This document shows, in pieces, positions 8,729 through 17,985 of a stretch of DNA of 64,000 bases. Within the stretch, counting starts at the first letter, position 1, and each line of letters begins with the position of its first letter. The notes beneath the pieces were generated by a model. That model did no database searches. It was not told where the DNA came from and was given only the letters and a program-made list of their open reading frames with translations. The stretch spans positions 1,674,001-1,738,000 of the forward strand of contig CBDDAF010000003.1 of the NCBI GenBank assembly GCA_965224815.1. Reading direction: 5' to 3'. Source of the DNA: CAYPEL01 sp036479985. Lineage in GTDB: Bacteria > Pseudomonadota > Gammaproteobacteria > DSM-19610. A program made the translations under genes and the position numbers.

Positions 8729-9106
8729 TTAGCCATTTATTGCTGCTTGGTCAAGCAGCAGCCGTGTCACACCCTGCGCCATTCCTAGATAAGGTGCGAT
8801 ACGAATCATGACATCAGGATAAGCAGCAGTAATGATGGCGACTTCACCGGGAATATCCTCGGTTACATGCCGACCAGCCGACAGGAAATAAGGCACTACA
8901 ATAATGTCACTGAAACCATCATTAATCAGCCCACTCAAACCGTCCGGGATCGATGGCTCGGCCAGCTCAAGAAAGGCGCACCGTACGGCATCAAAATGAC
9001 CTTGTGCTTCAGTTGCCATTTTTTCTGTCAACTGACGGACTTCTTCATTGGAAAACGCACGGCTACTGCCGTGCGCCACAATCAGCAGCGCTTTGTTAGC
9101 GGCCAC
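8729..9106 (-). CDS. CbiX/SirB-type sirohydrochlorin chelatase-like protein
   Basis: A 125-residue protein of the small CbiX family, whose members insert Co2+ or Fe2+ into sirohydrochlorin for cobalamin or siroheme synthesis. The N-terminal VAHGS motif gives one metal-binding His (H12), and the second conserved His lies in SAGRHVTEDIP near residue 79. The length matches the single-domain class. It starts six bases after the stop of the Ugd gene, but the function need not be related to the polysaccharide genes; siroheme would serve sulfite reductases. The exact metal and product are inference. Confidence 0.82.
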   Translation of the reverse strand: MAANKALLIVAHGSSRAFSNEEVRQLTEKMATEAQGHFDAVRCAFLELAEPSIPDGLSGLINDGFSDIIVVPYFLSAGRHVTEDIPGEVAIITAAYPDVMIRIAPYLGMAQGVTRLLLDQAAING

Positions 9107-9111
9107 TCAGC

Positions 9112-10416
9112 TTACCTGCCAATACAAGTATATTTAAATCCGTGCGTTTTCATCCGGTCTGCTTCGTAGACATTACGCAGGTCAACAAATACATCGCCGC
9201 TCATCAGCTTGTGTACACGGTCAAGATCGAGACCACGGTACTGATTCCATTCTGTCATTAATACAACCGCATCAGCACCTTTGACGGCTTCATACATATC
9301 TTCGATGTACTCAATCGATTCTGGCAGTTGATCCTTTGCTTCTTCGATACCCTGGGGATCGTGGGCAGTGATTTTCGCACCCTTGTCGACCAGTGCCGGG
9401 AGGATTGCCAGCGAGGGTGCATCGCGCATGTCGTCCGTTTCCGGTTTGAAGGTTAGACCCAGCACGGCGATATGTTTGCCCGCCTCGCTGCCACCTAGTG
9501 CTTTGCGGATTTTTGAAACCATCCGTGCCTTCTGTGCAGCATTCACTTCAACCACTGCTTCAACTATCCGGCTGTGTGCGCCGTGCTCCTGGGCAATACG
9601 TATTAACGCCAATGTGTCTTTCGGGAAACAGGAACCACCGTAACCTGGGCCTGCGTGTAAAAACTTTTTGCCAATACGGCCATCAAGCCCCATGCCTTTT
9701 GCGACGGCGTGTACGTCGGCACCGACTTTTTCACAGAGTTGTGAAATTTCATTAATGAAACTGATCTTGGTCGCTAAAAATGCATTGGCTGCATATTTTG
9801 TTAGCTCTGCACTTTCCAGGTTAGTGACCAGAATTGGTGCTTCTATCAGATTGATCGGTGCATACAGTTCGCGTAATCTTTTCTCAGCACGTTCACTCTC
9901 CAGTCCGAGCACCACCCGATCCGGGCGCATGAAATCACTGATCGCCGCACCTTCGCGTAAAAATTCAGGATTGGACGCGACATCAAAATCTGCCTGCGGA
10001 TTTTCTTCTTTGATAATACGGTGTACCTGACGTGCCGTGCCCACAGGCACTGTGGATTTATCAACGATGACTGTGTAATCCTTGAGGTGCGGCGCAATAT
10101 CTTTTGCGGCGGTATACACGTATTTTAGATCTGCATGACCATCGCCACGCCGGGTCGGTGTACCAACAGCGATAAAGATAAGGTCGGCATTGGAAACAGC
10201 GGATGCCAGGTCGGTCGTAAAAGATAAACGTCCTGCTTCACGATTTCGCGCCACCAGGTCATCTAGACCGGGCTCGTATATCGGAATGCCGCCATCATTT
10301 AACTGGTCGATTTTTTTCTGGTCGACGTCTACACAGGTGACGTCTGCGCCGAATTCTGCAAAACAGGCGCCGGAAACCAAGCCTACATAGCCTGAGCCGA
10401 TCATTACTACGTTCAT
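9112..10416 (-). CDS. ugd: UDP-glucose 6-dehydrogenase
   Basis: A 434-residue NAD-dependent enzyme that oxidises UDP-glucose twice to UDP-glucuronate. It has the N-terminal GSGYVG dinucleotide-binding loop (8-13), the central dimerisation helix region and the catalytic Cys in GGSCFPKD (C263). An AGGG Shine-Dalgarno sequence six bases before the ATG supports the start. UDP-glucuronate would feed the epimerase at 23380-24387 and the nearby polysaccharide pathways. A different nucleotide-sugar dehydrogenase is encoded at 53550-54827. Confidence 0.95.
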   Translation of the reverse strand: MNVVMIGSGYVGLVSGACFAEFGADVTCVDVDQKKIDQLNDGGIPIYEPGLDDLVARNREAGRLSFTTDLASAVSNADLIFIAVGTPTRRGDGHADLKYVYTAAKDIAPHLKDYTVIVDKSTVPVGTARQVHRIIKEENPQADFDVASNPEFLREGAAISDFMRPDRVVLGLESERAEKRLRELYAPINLIEAPILVTNLESAELTKYAANAFLATKISFINEISQLCEKVGADVHAVAKGMGLDGRIGKKFLHAGPGYGGSCFPKDTLALIRIAQEHGAHSRIVEAVVEVNAAQKARMVSKIRKALGGSEAGKHIAVLGLTFKPETDDMRDAPSLAILPALVDKGAKITAHDPQGIEEAKDQLPESIEYIEDMYEAVKGADAVVLMTEWNQYRGLDLDRVHKLMSGDVFVDLRNVYEADRMKTHGFKYTCIGR

Positions 10417-10454
10417 GTTTATCCCTTTTTTCTATAAAATTAATTGAGTTAGCT

Positions 10455-10552
10455 CCCTCTCCCACAGGGAGAGGGTTGGGGAGAGGGAATCTAATTTAAA
10501 GCACTGCCTTTTATTTATCCCCTCTCCCTGTCCCTCCCCCTGAGGGGGAGGG
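10455..10552. repeat. Two short C/G-rich palindromes
   Basis: At 10455-10475 the sequence is CCCTCTCCC-ACA-GGGAGAGGG with a G-rich tail to about 10487. At 10532-10552 it is CCCTCCCCC-TGA-GGGGGAGGG. Both are 9-bp perfect stems with 3-base loops. Related palindromes occur at 23228-23243 and inside the PAPS synthetase gene at 7509-7525. Confidence 0.7.
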
Positions 10553-10600
10553 GACGGATTGTTCTTGAGCAGTGAAGAGTTCTTCACGAGCAATAGTTTC

Positions 10601-10714
10601 GTAGGGTGGTGGTGAGGTTACGAACCCCACCGAATCCTGCAAAAGGGTGGCGGGGTATGATCCCCACCGGGTCCTGCAAAGGATGGTGGGGTTCGTGCCT
10701 CACCACCACCCTAC
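10601..10714. repeat. Long imperfect inverted repeat, GTAGGGTGG family
   Basis: The outer arms begin with GTAGGGTGGTGGTGAGG and end with its exact complement. After a 3-base mismatch, CGAACCCCACC pairs with GGTGGGGTTCG. The roughly 50-base centre itself contains related GTGGCGGGG and CCCCACC motifs. A shorter relative lies at 23261-23320. Confidence 0.75.
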
Positions 10715-10742
10715 AAACGCTGTAGTTTACCTGAAAATCAGC

Positions 10743-12662
10743 TCAGGGTGCTGCCATTGCGCGGTGTTTGCCGCGCATGCCGTAAAACAAGTACAGCCCA
10801 AGCACTAGAACAGCGGCCTGAAGGAGAAGGCCTTGAAGGTTGGGATAGATACCCAGGAGATCAATGCGGGGGAAATTGATAGGACTGACCGGGATATAGC
10901 CCGCTTCCTGCAAAGCGGCGACGCCTTTTCCGGCAAAGATAATGGCCAGCACAAACATCAGTATCCCGGAGACAGGGAGAAAAACTGACGCAGTGGCAGT
11001 TTGACGCTGTATTTGATGACCAGCCACGCAAGGATGGCCAACACAACGATACCCGTTCCAAAACCACTCAGCGCCATGCTTTTACCGGCCACATCCACTT
11101 GCATCCAGAGTGCCTGGTAAAACAGGATGGTTTCAAATACTTCGCGATAGACAGCTATGAAAGACAGGCCAGCGATGCCCCACAAGGTTCCCGATGATAA
11201 CGCCTGCTTAACGCGATCATCAATGAAGCGCTTCCACTGCGCGGCGTGGGTTTTGTCGTGCAACCAGAAACCGACGTAGAGCAAAACTGCAGCGGCCAGC
11301 AAAGCGGCGACACCTTCGGTGATTTCACGACTTGCACCGCTAATGTTAATCAGGGTAACGGAAGCCAGCCAGGTTAGAAATCCAAGACCCAGAGCGCCCA
11401 GCCAGCCGAGGTGTAAATAACGCATGCCATCCCGGCGGTTTGTCTTGACCAGGAACGCTGCTAACGCCGCGACAACCAGTAACGCTTCCAGCCCTTCGCG
11501 TAATAAAATGAAAAATGCACTGGCAAATGCGGCTCCACCCGTGAGGCTACGGCTGCTGAGACGATCGCTTGCCCGTAACAACAACACATCAACCTGTTCC
11601 ACGCTGGCCGCCACTTCCGAAACCGGTTTACCGGCACGTATGTTATTGCGCACTGTTGTCATGGCCTTTTCTACATCAAGCCGCAATTCGCCATCAACGG
11701 CATCCAGCCCCTGCTCTACCAGCTCAAATCCTTCCAGATACGCTTCGACTGCTATCTTATAAGCCTGTTTTTTATCACCCTTTTGATAGGCTACAAGACT
11801 GTCCGCCAGACGTTCCCTTGAGAATTGCAGTGGTGAGTTTACAGTATCGCCCAGTTTATCAGGATGGGTACGCAGATAAGCCATTAGTGCGGTGCCCACA
11901 GAACCTGACTGTTTTTCTGCTTCTGCAGGTGTCGTGATTGTCAGGGTTTCCATACTGGACAGTTTGTGATCTGGAGTACGGGTAATTTCTTGTTCGCCGA
12001 CTGCCACATCATCCTGATTAACAGCCAACTGACCGGCAAAGAATGCCAGTGACCAGCGATCATGATCTGATAATTCACCATAGCCACGCATGCCGGTGTC
12101 TGCGACGCCCTGGGTAATCGTATTGTAAAGACCATATAAAGTACGCTGCCGGTAGCGTTCATGGTCGGTAAAATTTGTCGGTGCCGGTTCCATACCCATC
12201 GCCTGTGGCCCATCGCCCAGTCCATCGGCACCATGACAAGCATGCGCAATGGTTGCTGAACAAAGTTTGGCCGTGTTGCAGGTCAGGCATTTTACGCGGC
12301 ACCACGGTTACCTGATAACTGTTGATTAATGTCAGGCGCATCGCACCCGTCAGACTGGCGACTTTATCGACGGCTACCCGCTGCTCAACCATGCCAGCAA
12401 GCTGTTGCGCCTGTTCAATCAAACCACCTTTGCTGTCACCCTCTTTTAATTGCTGCATCAACTCCAGAATAGCGGCTGAAAAATCCTGCATTTCCTGGTA
12501 TTCAGGTGGGCTGATGATGACGCCATCTTCAATAGCCGCCGCGTAATCGACGCCGACATAATCCACCAGTTGGAGTAGTTGCTGAACAGCCGCTTGCGCG
12601 GGTGAAAACAGTGATAGTAATAAAGACAGGGTTAACAGGAGCTTCTTCATGAACAGACGCAT
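10743..12662 (-). pseudogene. FTR1-family iron permease with cytochrome c domain, two frameshifts
   Basis: An inner-membrane high-affinity iron permease gene in three pieces. Piece 1 (12159-12662) has a signal peptide and runs into the haem c region. Piece 2 (up to about 10970) carries the REGLE and REVFE iron-binding motifs in membrane helices. Piece 3 (down to 10743) holds the last helices. Near 12242 one extra base splits the haem motif: without it the codons read C-A-A-C-H-G-A-D-G. Near 10970 a base is missing, restoring the original frame. So about 420 residues of the permease are out of phase with both ends. A Fur box precedes the gene. Either the gene is decayed or the assembly has two indel errors. 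Confidence 0.82.
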
Positions 12663-12685
12663 ATTAATAGTTTTTCGGAACCTAA

Positions 12686-12702
12686 ATTATAATCATTCTC
12701 AT
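12686..12702. promoter_or_regulatory. Fur box upstream of the iron permease gene
   Basis: Read on the minus strand, ATGAGAATGATTATAAT matches the 7-1-7 Fur consensus (TGATAAT-n-ATTATCA) with one mismatch per half-site. It lies 24 bases upstream of the iron permease start, where Fe2+-Fur would block transcription. Confidence 0.75.
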
Positions 12703-12733
12703 TTACGGCGTAAAGTGATCAATCTGAACAGGC

Positions 12734-13243
12734 TTATTTTGAGTAGTGCTGACCTATGCTGGCAACTCGATACCAGGCTTCAATATCGATCTTTTCGGTG
12801 CCTGCCTCATCTGGAGCCCAGCCCGCAAAATCTTTATCAGTCAATTGGTTATATGGCCCTTCCTTGAGTTCAAACAAAATAGATGGCTGCATCGCTACCA
12901 GCGAATGCCATTGCCCCGGAGGAATTTCCAGCCCTGGCATCGAGCCACCTTCCTGCAGTTCATACCGGTCTGAAACCCGGCCCTGATCATCAAATAACAG
13001 GATAGAAACATGGCCGCTGAGGATAAAAAACAACTCCCAGCGCGGTGGCTCGGTATGACGGTGCGGCCGGACGTAGGTGCCAGGCTGCATGGCGTTGAAA
13101 AAACGTTGTACCGGGTCATCAAGTTTTGGGTGGATATTATGGTTGGCTCGAAGTCGAGTAGACGAGGCTGCCTTCTTACCAAGTTGCTTTAGTAGATCTT
13201 TCGTTATGAGTTTTACTTCGTCCATACCAACACTCTTAACCAC
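12734..13243 (-). CDS. wbuC: WbuC-family cupin metalloprotein
   Basis: A 169-residue cupin of the WbuC family, often encoded next to O-antigen and other surface-polysaccharide genes, with no established reaction. The metal-site signature RPHRHTEPPRWE (about 59-70) supplies two His and a Glu, and a third His follows in PPGQWHSL near residue 113. The Fur box and permease gene lie downstream on the same strand with a 71-base gap, so the two are probably separate units. Assignment to the family is firm, the function is not known. Confidence 0.82.
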   Translation of the reverse strand: MVKSVGMDEVKLITKDLLKQLGKKAASSTRLRANHNIHPKLDDPVQRFFNAMQPGTYVRPHRHTEPPRWELFFILSGHVSILLFDDQGRVSDRYELQEGGSMPGLEIPPGQWHSLVAMQPSILFELKEGPYNQLTDKDFAGWAPDEAGTEKIDIEAWYRVASIGQHYSK

Positions 13244-13259
13244 TTAATTTTGCAAAATC

Positions 13260-13325
13260 CTGTAGGAGCGGCTTTAGCCGCGATGGGGTGTGCAGCGTTC
13301 ATCGCGGCTAAAGCCGCTCCTACAG
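13260..13325. repeat. REP-like paired inverted repeat
   Basis: Left arm CTGTAGGAGCGGCTTTAGCC then GCGAT, right arm its exact complement, with a 16-base spacer. Each arm also forms its own small hairpin (GGCTTTAGCC). It lies between the wbuC and HIT genes. Confidence 0.9.
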
Positions 13326-13373
13326 AATTTGCACGGTTCGCAATGACGAGATACACGACACATCAGGGCTTCC

Positions 13374-13787
13374 TTAGAGATATTGCTGGATGGATTTCAC
13401 TAGATCAGTTGCCTCAGCATCCGCTAGTTTGCCAGCGTTCCAGTCTATCCCCAGTCCGCGCCCATCTGGCATTTTTGGAATAACATGAAAATGCACCCAG
13501 AACACGGCCTGATGTGCAGCCGCTCCGTTGTTTTGTAAAATATTGTAATCTTTGCAGCCTGTTGCCTGCATGATGGCTTTCGCTACTTTGGGTAAAGCTC
13601 GGCCGATGGCTGCTGCGTGTGTATCGTCTAGTTGGTCGAGTGTTTCTGCATGCACTTTGGGAATAACCAGCGTATGCCCTTTTGATAAAGGAAAGACATC
13701 GAGAAAAGCCAACACCTGATCGTCTTCGTATACCTTGTGACAGGGTATTTCGCCCGCTACGATTTTGTGAAAAATAGTTTCAGCCAT
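13374..13787 (-). CDS. HIT family protein
   Basis: A 137-residue histidine-triad nucleotide-binding protein, a family of nucleoside phosphoramidases and dinucleotide hydrolases. The fold signature KGHTLVIPK (about 36-44) and the C-terminal triad are visible. The triad reads WVHFHVIP rather than HxHxHxxP: the first His is Trp, while the middle nucleophilic His is kept. The substrate cannot be told from sequence. It stands alone between two REP elements. Confidence 0.9.
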   Translation of the reverse strand: MAETIFHKIVAGEIPCHKVYEDDQVLAFLDVFPLSKGHTLVIPKVHAETLDQLDDTHAAAIGRALPKVAKAIMQATGCKDYNILQNNGAAAHQAVFWVHFHVIPKMPDGRGLGIDWNAGKLADAEATDLVKSIQQYL

Positions 13788-13903
13788 CGTGGTACCTTTG
13801 TAAACTAATCGCCGTAAGCTAACAGTTTACCAACAGCGCCGGTTGGGCGCATCGTAGAAATTAATCATTCTTGAATTTTCCAGCCTAACATTATATATGC
13901 AGT

Positions 13904-13970
13904 CCTGTAGGAGCGGCTTCAGCCGCGATGAGACCGCGGCATCCATCGCGGCTGAAGCCGCTCCTACAGG
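13904..13970. repeat. REP-like paired inverted repeat
   Basis: CCTGTAGGAGCGGCTTCAGC and its complement face each other across a short spacer, with perfect outer arms of about 25 bases. It lies between the HIT gene and nhaD and may form the 3' end of the nhaD transcript. Confidence 0.9.
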
Positions 13971-14010
13971 TGCTCGCTAATTTATATAAAGTTTCGTATA
14001 ACTAATTAAA

Positions 14011-15462
14011 CTACATGGTGGCGCTATTTAACCACAGATGCATTGCAATACTCGCGGCATAGCCGAGCGCTATTGCCCATGTCCATTTCAGGTGTGCAAA
14101 AAAAGTGTACTTGCCGCGTGCCTGGCCCATCAGAGCAACTCCGGCCGCTGATCCTACCGAGAGAAGACTTCCGCCAACTCCCGCAGTTAACGTTACCAGT
14201 AACCACTGGCCATGACTCATATCGGGACTCATACTTAATACCGCAAACATGACCGGGATGTTGTCGACAATGGCAGATAGAATACCCACTAAAATATTGG
14301 CAGTAGTTGGGCCAAGATCAGTGTAGAAAAACTCTGATACCAACGCTAGATGCCCTAACGCTCCAAGCCCACCAACACAGAGAATAATGCCGTAAAAAAA
14401 CATCAGCGTATCCCACTCGGCGCGCTTCATACTGATAAAGATATCGAAGGGCTGTTGGCGTGGTTTATAGAGCGAATCCATTTCCGGCGATAAATCAGTA
14501 TCGGCCTGCTCCGGCCCCTGTATCGACCAGTTAGCCAGTTCATCACGGCGCAGAAAATATCCATAGAGTTTCAAGAATCCCAGACCCGTCATCATGCCGA
14601 GCATCGGTGGCAGGTGGAAGAAATGATGCATCGAAACCGCGGTTGCAATGGTCATGATGAACAGCCCGATGACTACCAGCCCACCTTTTTTAATATTCAC
14701 CTGGCTACCGCCGGCCTGTGGTTTATCATTTGGCACGGCGAACGACATAATGAATGCCGGTATCAACCAGTTCACCACCGATGGAAGAAATAATGCAAAA
14801 AATTCCTGGAATTGAATAATGCCTTTTTGCCAAACCATCAGCGTGGTGATGTCACCGAAAGGACTAAAGGCACCCCCGGCGTTTGCAGCCACAACTATAT
14901 TGACGCAAGCCAGCGCGACAAATTTCGGCCGGTCACCGGCAATCGCCATCACCACGGCAGCCATTAACAAGGCTGTTGTCAGATTGTCTGCAATGGGTGA
15001 AATAAAGAAAGCCAATAATCCGGTGATCCAGAAAACACCTTTCAATGAGAAGCCGCGCGCGATGAGCCAGTCACGTAGTGATTTGAAAACGTTCCGCTCT
15101 TCCATGGTGTTGATGTAGGTCATAGCGGCTAACAGGAACAACAACAGTTCGGCGTATTCCATTAAATTATGCCGTAGCATATTCGCTGGAGTGGTGTGAT
15201 CGCCTTGCGCCCCATAAGCCATTGCAACCAAAACCCAGATAATGCCTGCAGCGATCATCACCGGTTTGGATTTACGCAGATGGATAGTCTCTTCGGCGAT
15301 CACAAAACCGTAAGCCAGTACAAAAATGATCACGGCCAGTATGCCTGGCCCGGTTTGTGTCAGATCCAACTGGCTCACTTCAGCTATATTCGCCGCAAAA
15401 ACTGAGCCTGTGAACAAACCCGTGAAAATATAAAAAGACAGGACTCGGATCATCCCGGTCAT
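14011..15462 (-). CDS. nhaD: Sodium:proton antiporter NhaD
   Basis: A polytopic inner-membrane Na+/H+ antiporter of the NhaD type (ArsB/NhaD superfamily), about 483 residues with hydrophobic segments throughout. Family-typical stretches include FISPIADNLTTALLM (about 155-170) and SAIVDNIPVMFA near residue 400, which provide conserved membrane Asp residues. The start at 15462 is chosen because GAGGAG lies eight bases upstream; an earlier in-frame ATG nine codons upstream lacks such a site. NhaD is common in marine and haloalkaliphilic gammaproteobacteria, which fits the SulP neighbour and suggests a saline habitat. Confidence 0.9.
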   Translation of the reverse strand: MTGMIRVLSFYIFTGLFTGSVFAANIAEVSQLDLTQTGPGILAVIIFVLAYGFVIAEETIHLRKSKPVMIAAGIIWVLVAMAYGAQGDHTTPANMLRHNLMEYAELLLFLLAAMTYINTMEERNVFKSLRDWLIARGFSLKGVFWITGLLAFFISPIADNLTTALLMAAVVMAIAGDRPKFVALACVNIVVAANAGGAFSPFGDITTLMVWQKGIIQFQEFFALFLPSVVNWLIPAFIMSFAVPNDKPQAGGSQVNIKKGGLVVIGLFIMTIATAVSMHHFFHLPPMLGMMTGLGFLKLYGYFLRRDELANWSIQGPEQADTDLSPEMDSLYKPRQQPFDIFISMKRAEWDTLMFFYGIILCVGGLGALGHLALVSEFFYTDLGPTTANILVGILSAIVDNIPVMFAVLSMSPDMSHGQWLLVTLTAGVGGSLLSVGSAAGVALMGQARGKYTFFAHLKWTWAIALGYAASIAMHLWLNSATM

Positions 15463-15566
15463 GATAAAAACTCCTCGATAGCAGTGCACGAATCATACGT
15501 CGAACAGACTCACACAGAAAGTTGCCGAAAACGGTACCAAGGAGCCTCTGATTAAATTAGTCAGGA

Positions 15567-15633
15567 TTTGTAGGAGCGGCTTCAGCCGCGATGGGGCCGA
15601 CGCGTTCATCGCGGCTGAAGCCGCTCCTACAAA
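15567..15633. repeat. REP-like paired inverted repeat
   Basis: TTTGTAGGAGCGGCTTCAGC and its complement are separated by a spacer of about 15 bases. The left flank, CCTCTGATTAA, recurs beside the REP elements at 17546 and 21741, indicating a larger repeated unit. Confidence 0.9.
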
Positions 15634-15741
15634 AGTGTAGCGAGTTAATGAACTTCTGATTGTGTTAGGATATAAAAATTTGCCGTCCATTATCCATGGG
15701 CAGTACCTTAGTCTAATAATTTAAAATCTGCTGGAAGCGCC

Positions 15742-17523
15742 ATGCCGGATCTAAAAAGTTTTTTCCCGTCTCATTGGCGTAATCTGCTGCCTTTTCTCAG
15801 CTGGATCGGCGGCTTAAAAAATGCTCAAACTTTACGCGCCGATGCGATAGCGGGCATCACTGTCGCACTGGTTCTGGTGCCACAATCCATGGCCTATGCC
15901 CAGTTAGCTGGTTTGCCACCCTACTACGGTCTTTACGCCTCTTTCCTGCCTGGCATTGTCGCGGCTTTATTCGGCTCTTCCCGGCAGCTAGCCACTGGCC
16001 CGGTTGCGGTTGTTTCTCTAATGACTGCCGCCGCACTGGAACCCATTGCCGGTGCCAATGTAGAGCTTTATGTCACCTACGCTGTCCTGCTGGCGCTCCA
16101 GGTCGGCCTGATCCAGATCATGCTCGGCAGTTTGAAACTCGGTGTACTGGTTAACTTCCTGTCACACCCGGTAGTGATCGGGTTCACCAACGCTGCCGCG
16201 ATTATCATTGGTTCATCACAACTCAGTAAAATTTTTGGCGTCACCGCTGAAAAAGCCGAGCACCAGTATGAGACTGTCTGGAACGTACTGGTTGCTGCAA
16301 CAACAGATACTCACATGCTGACACTGGGTATGGCACTATTAGCCCTGGCCATTATGATCACGATGAAAAAATTTACACCGAGATTTCCCAATGTACTGGT
16401 GGCCGTTGCCGTCACCACGGTGATCTCCTGGTATTTCAAATTTGAAGAAAAAGGTGGCAAGGTAGTCAGCGTCGTGCCGGATGGTCTGCCCACACCAAAA
16501 TTTCCTGACATTGACTTCACAGTCGCATTACAACTTTTTTCAACCGCCATGATCATTTCAGTTATCGGCTTTATGGAAGCTATTTCGATCGCCAAAGCTA
16601 TGGCCGCACGCACCCGGCAAAAGCTCGATGCTAACCAGGAGTTGCTGGGGCAGGGTCTAGGCAACATTACCTCGGCGCTGTTTCAAGGCTATGCGGTTTC
16701 CGGTTCCTTTTCACGTTCAGCAGTTAACATTAATGCAGGTGCTGTCACCGGTTTCTCGGCAGTCGTTACCGGTGTCGTTGTTGGCATCACCCTGCTGTTT
16801 CTGACACCACTGCTTTACCATTTACCGCAAGCTACCTTAGCCGCTGTCATTATTATGGCCGTCATCAACCTGATAAAAATTGAACCCATTCGTTATGCCT
16901 GGAAGGTACAGCCCCACGATGGCATTGTGGCCATTGTGACCTTTGCGCTGACGCTACTGGTCGCACCTCATCTCGAAACCGGTATTGTGACGGGTGTTGT
17001 TTTATCTCTGGGCCTGTTCCTGTTCCGCACCATGCGGCCACGTATCTCTGTACTCTCACGTGATCCTGATGGCACGCTGCGCGATGCTGAAGTCCGGAAT
17101 CTGCAGACCTGCCCAAACATTTCTGTTATCCGTTACGACGGTCCGCTGTATTTTGCCAACACCGGTTACTTCAACGACAAGGTGCTGGAACGTGTTGCCA
17201 TGAAACCTGATCTGAAATTTGTCATTGTCGATGCCGAAGGCATCAGCGAAATTGACGCAACAGGCGAAGAGATGCTGCACGACCTGGCCAAGCGGCTGGA
17301 TGAACTCGGTATAGAATTTTTATTCGCACGAGCCAAGAAACAGGTGATGGATATCCTGGAACGGTCAGGCTTTGTCGAAGCTCATGGACAGGATAAATTT
17401 TTCCGGCTTCGCACTCGTGCTTTTGAATATGTTTGGGAAAAACTCGGTGATAATCACGCAGAAACTTGCCCACTGGTTGTACCAACCCCTTTAGTGACCG
17501 AAACTGAACCCGAGAAAACCTAG
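15742..17523 (+). CDS. SulP-family anion permease with STAS domain
   Basis: A 593-residue SulP/SLC26 protein with about 430 residues of membrane domain followed by a cytoplasmic STAS domain (about 445-565). The N-terminal sulfate-transporter signature VPQSMAYAQLAGLPPYYGLY lies near residues 46-65. Members import sulfate, bicarbonate or other anions. In this genome sulfate for PAPS or bicarbonate for carbon fixation are both reasonable, and the sequence does not decide. The gene is flanked by REP elements and points away from nhaD, so the gap between them should hold both promoters. Confidence 0.9.
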   Translation: MPDLKSFFPSHWRNLLPFLSWIGGLKNAQTLRADAIAGITVALVLVPQSMAYAQLAGLPPYYGLYASFLPGIVAALFGSSRQLATGPVAVVSLMTAAALEPIAGANVELYVTYAVLLALQVGLIQIMLGSLKLGVLVNFLSHPVVIGFTNAAAIIIGSSQLSKIFGVTAEKAEHQYETVWNVLVAATTDTHMLTLGMALLALAIMITMKKFTPRFPNVLVAVAVTTVISWYFKFEEKGGKVVSVVPDGLPTPKFPDIDFTVALQLFSTAMIISVIGFMEAISIAKAMAARTRQKLDANQELLGQGLGNITSALFQGYAVSGSFSRSAVNINAGAVTGFSAVVTGVVVGITLLFLTPLLYHLPQATLAAVIIMAVINLIKIEPIRYAWKVQPHDGIVAIVTFALTLLVAPHLETGIVTGVVLSLGLFLFRTMRPRISVLSRDPDGTLRDAEVRNLQTCPNISVIRYDGPLYFANTGYFNDKVLERVAMKPDLKFVIVDAEGISEIDATGEEMLHDLAKRLDELGIEFLFARAKKQVMDILERSGFVEAHGQDKFFRLRTRAFEYVWEKLGDNHAETCPLVVPTPLVTETEPEKT

Positions 17524-17985
17524 AGAACCTCTGATTAATTAGCAGAATTCTGTAGGAGCGGCTTCAGCCGCGATGAATGCACTGCACCCCATCGCGGCTG
17601 AAGCCGCTCCTACAGAATTTGCACGAGACATCAGAGATGTTTCCTGATAAGTACTCATACTTACAATCAAGCACTTCTAATGATTTTGGCCCGTGTCTAT
17701 ACCTCAAATTATTTAGGGAATGACCTAAAATCAACTAAATCCATAAGGTAAGGCCCTGGTCTTTTTTTCTCCCCATAACCTTTTGTAGCTAAAGCTAAAT
17801 TCCTTTCCTACACACCTACCAAACTAACGAAATCCAGGTTAACCAGGTAGATTTCTGGCTACAAAAACTATGACTAATTAAACGGTCATATTCCACCTTG
17901 ATACCACTTTGTGCTATATTTTGCGTAAGCATTTCCGATTCACCTATAAGTAAATGATAAATTAATTTCCTGGGGAGCAGTTCAG
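17524..17985. other. Intergenic stretch before the sorted-protein gene
   Basis: Apart from the REP element at 17546-17619 no gene is seen. The AT-rich part from about 17700 to 17985 should carry the promoter of the small exported protein at 17986. I could not place convincing -35/-10 or sigma-54 elements. Confidence 0.5.
17546..17619. repeat. REP-like paired inverted repeat
   Basis: The longest copy in the window: AATTCTGTAGGAGCGGCTTC pairs with its complement, and the spacer is about 16 bases. The right flank TTTGCACG is shared with the copy at 13260, and the left flank CCTCTGATTAA with the copy at 15567. Confidence 0.9.

Larger units (their letters stand above)
10417..10742. other. Gene-free stretch rich in repeats
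   Basis: No gene is seen. The stretch holds two C-rich/G-rich palindromes (10455-10475 and 10532-10552) and one long imperfect inverted repeat (10601-10714), each listed separately. Confidence 0.7.

Noticed and set aside
10743..12662. Programmed frameshifting in the iron permease gene
   Set aside because: No slippery heptamer or stable downstream structure was seen at either junction, and two opposite shifts fit mutation or error better.
17700..17985. Sigma-54 promoter before the sorted-protein gene
   Set aside because: TGGC-like sequences are present, but none has the required TTGC at the right spacing.
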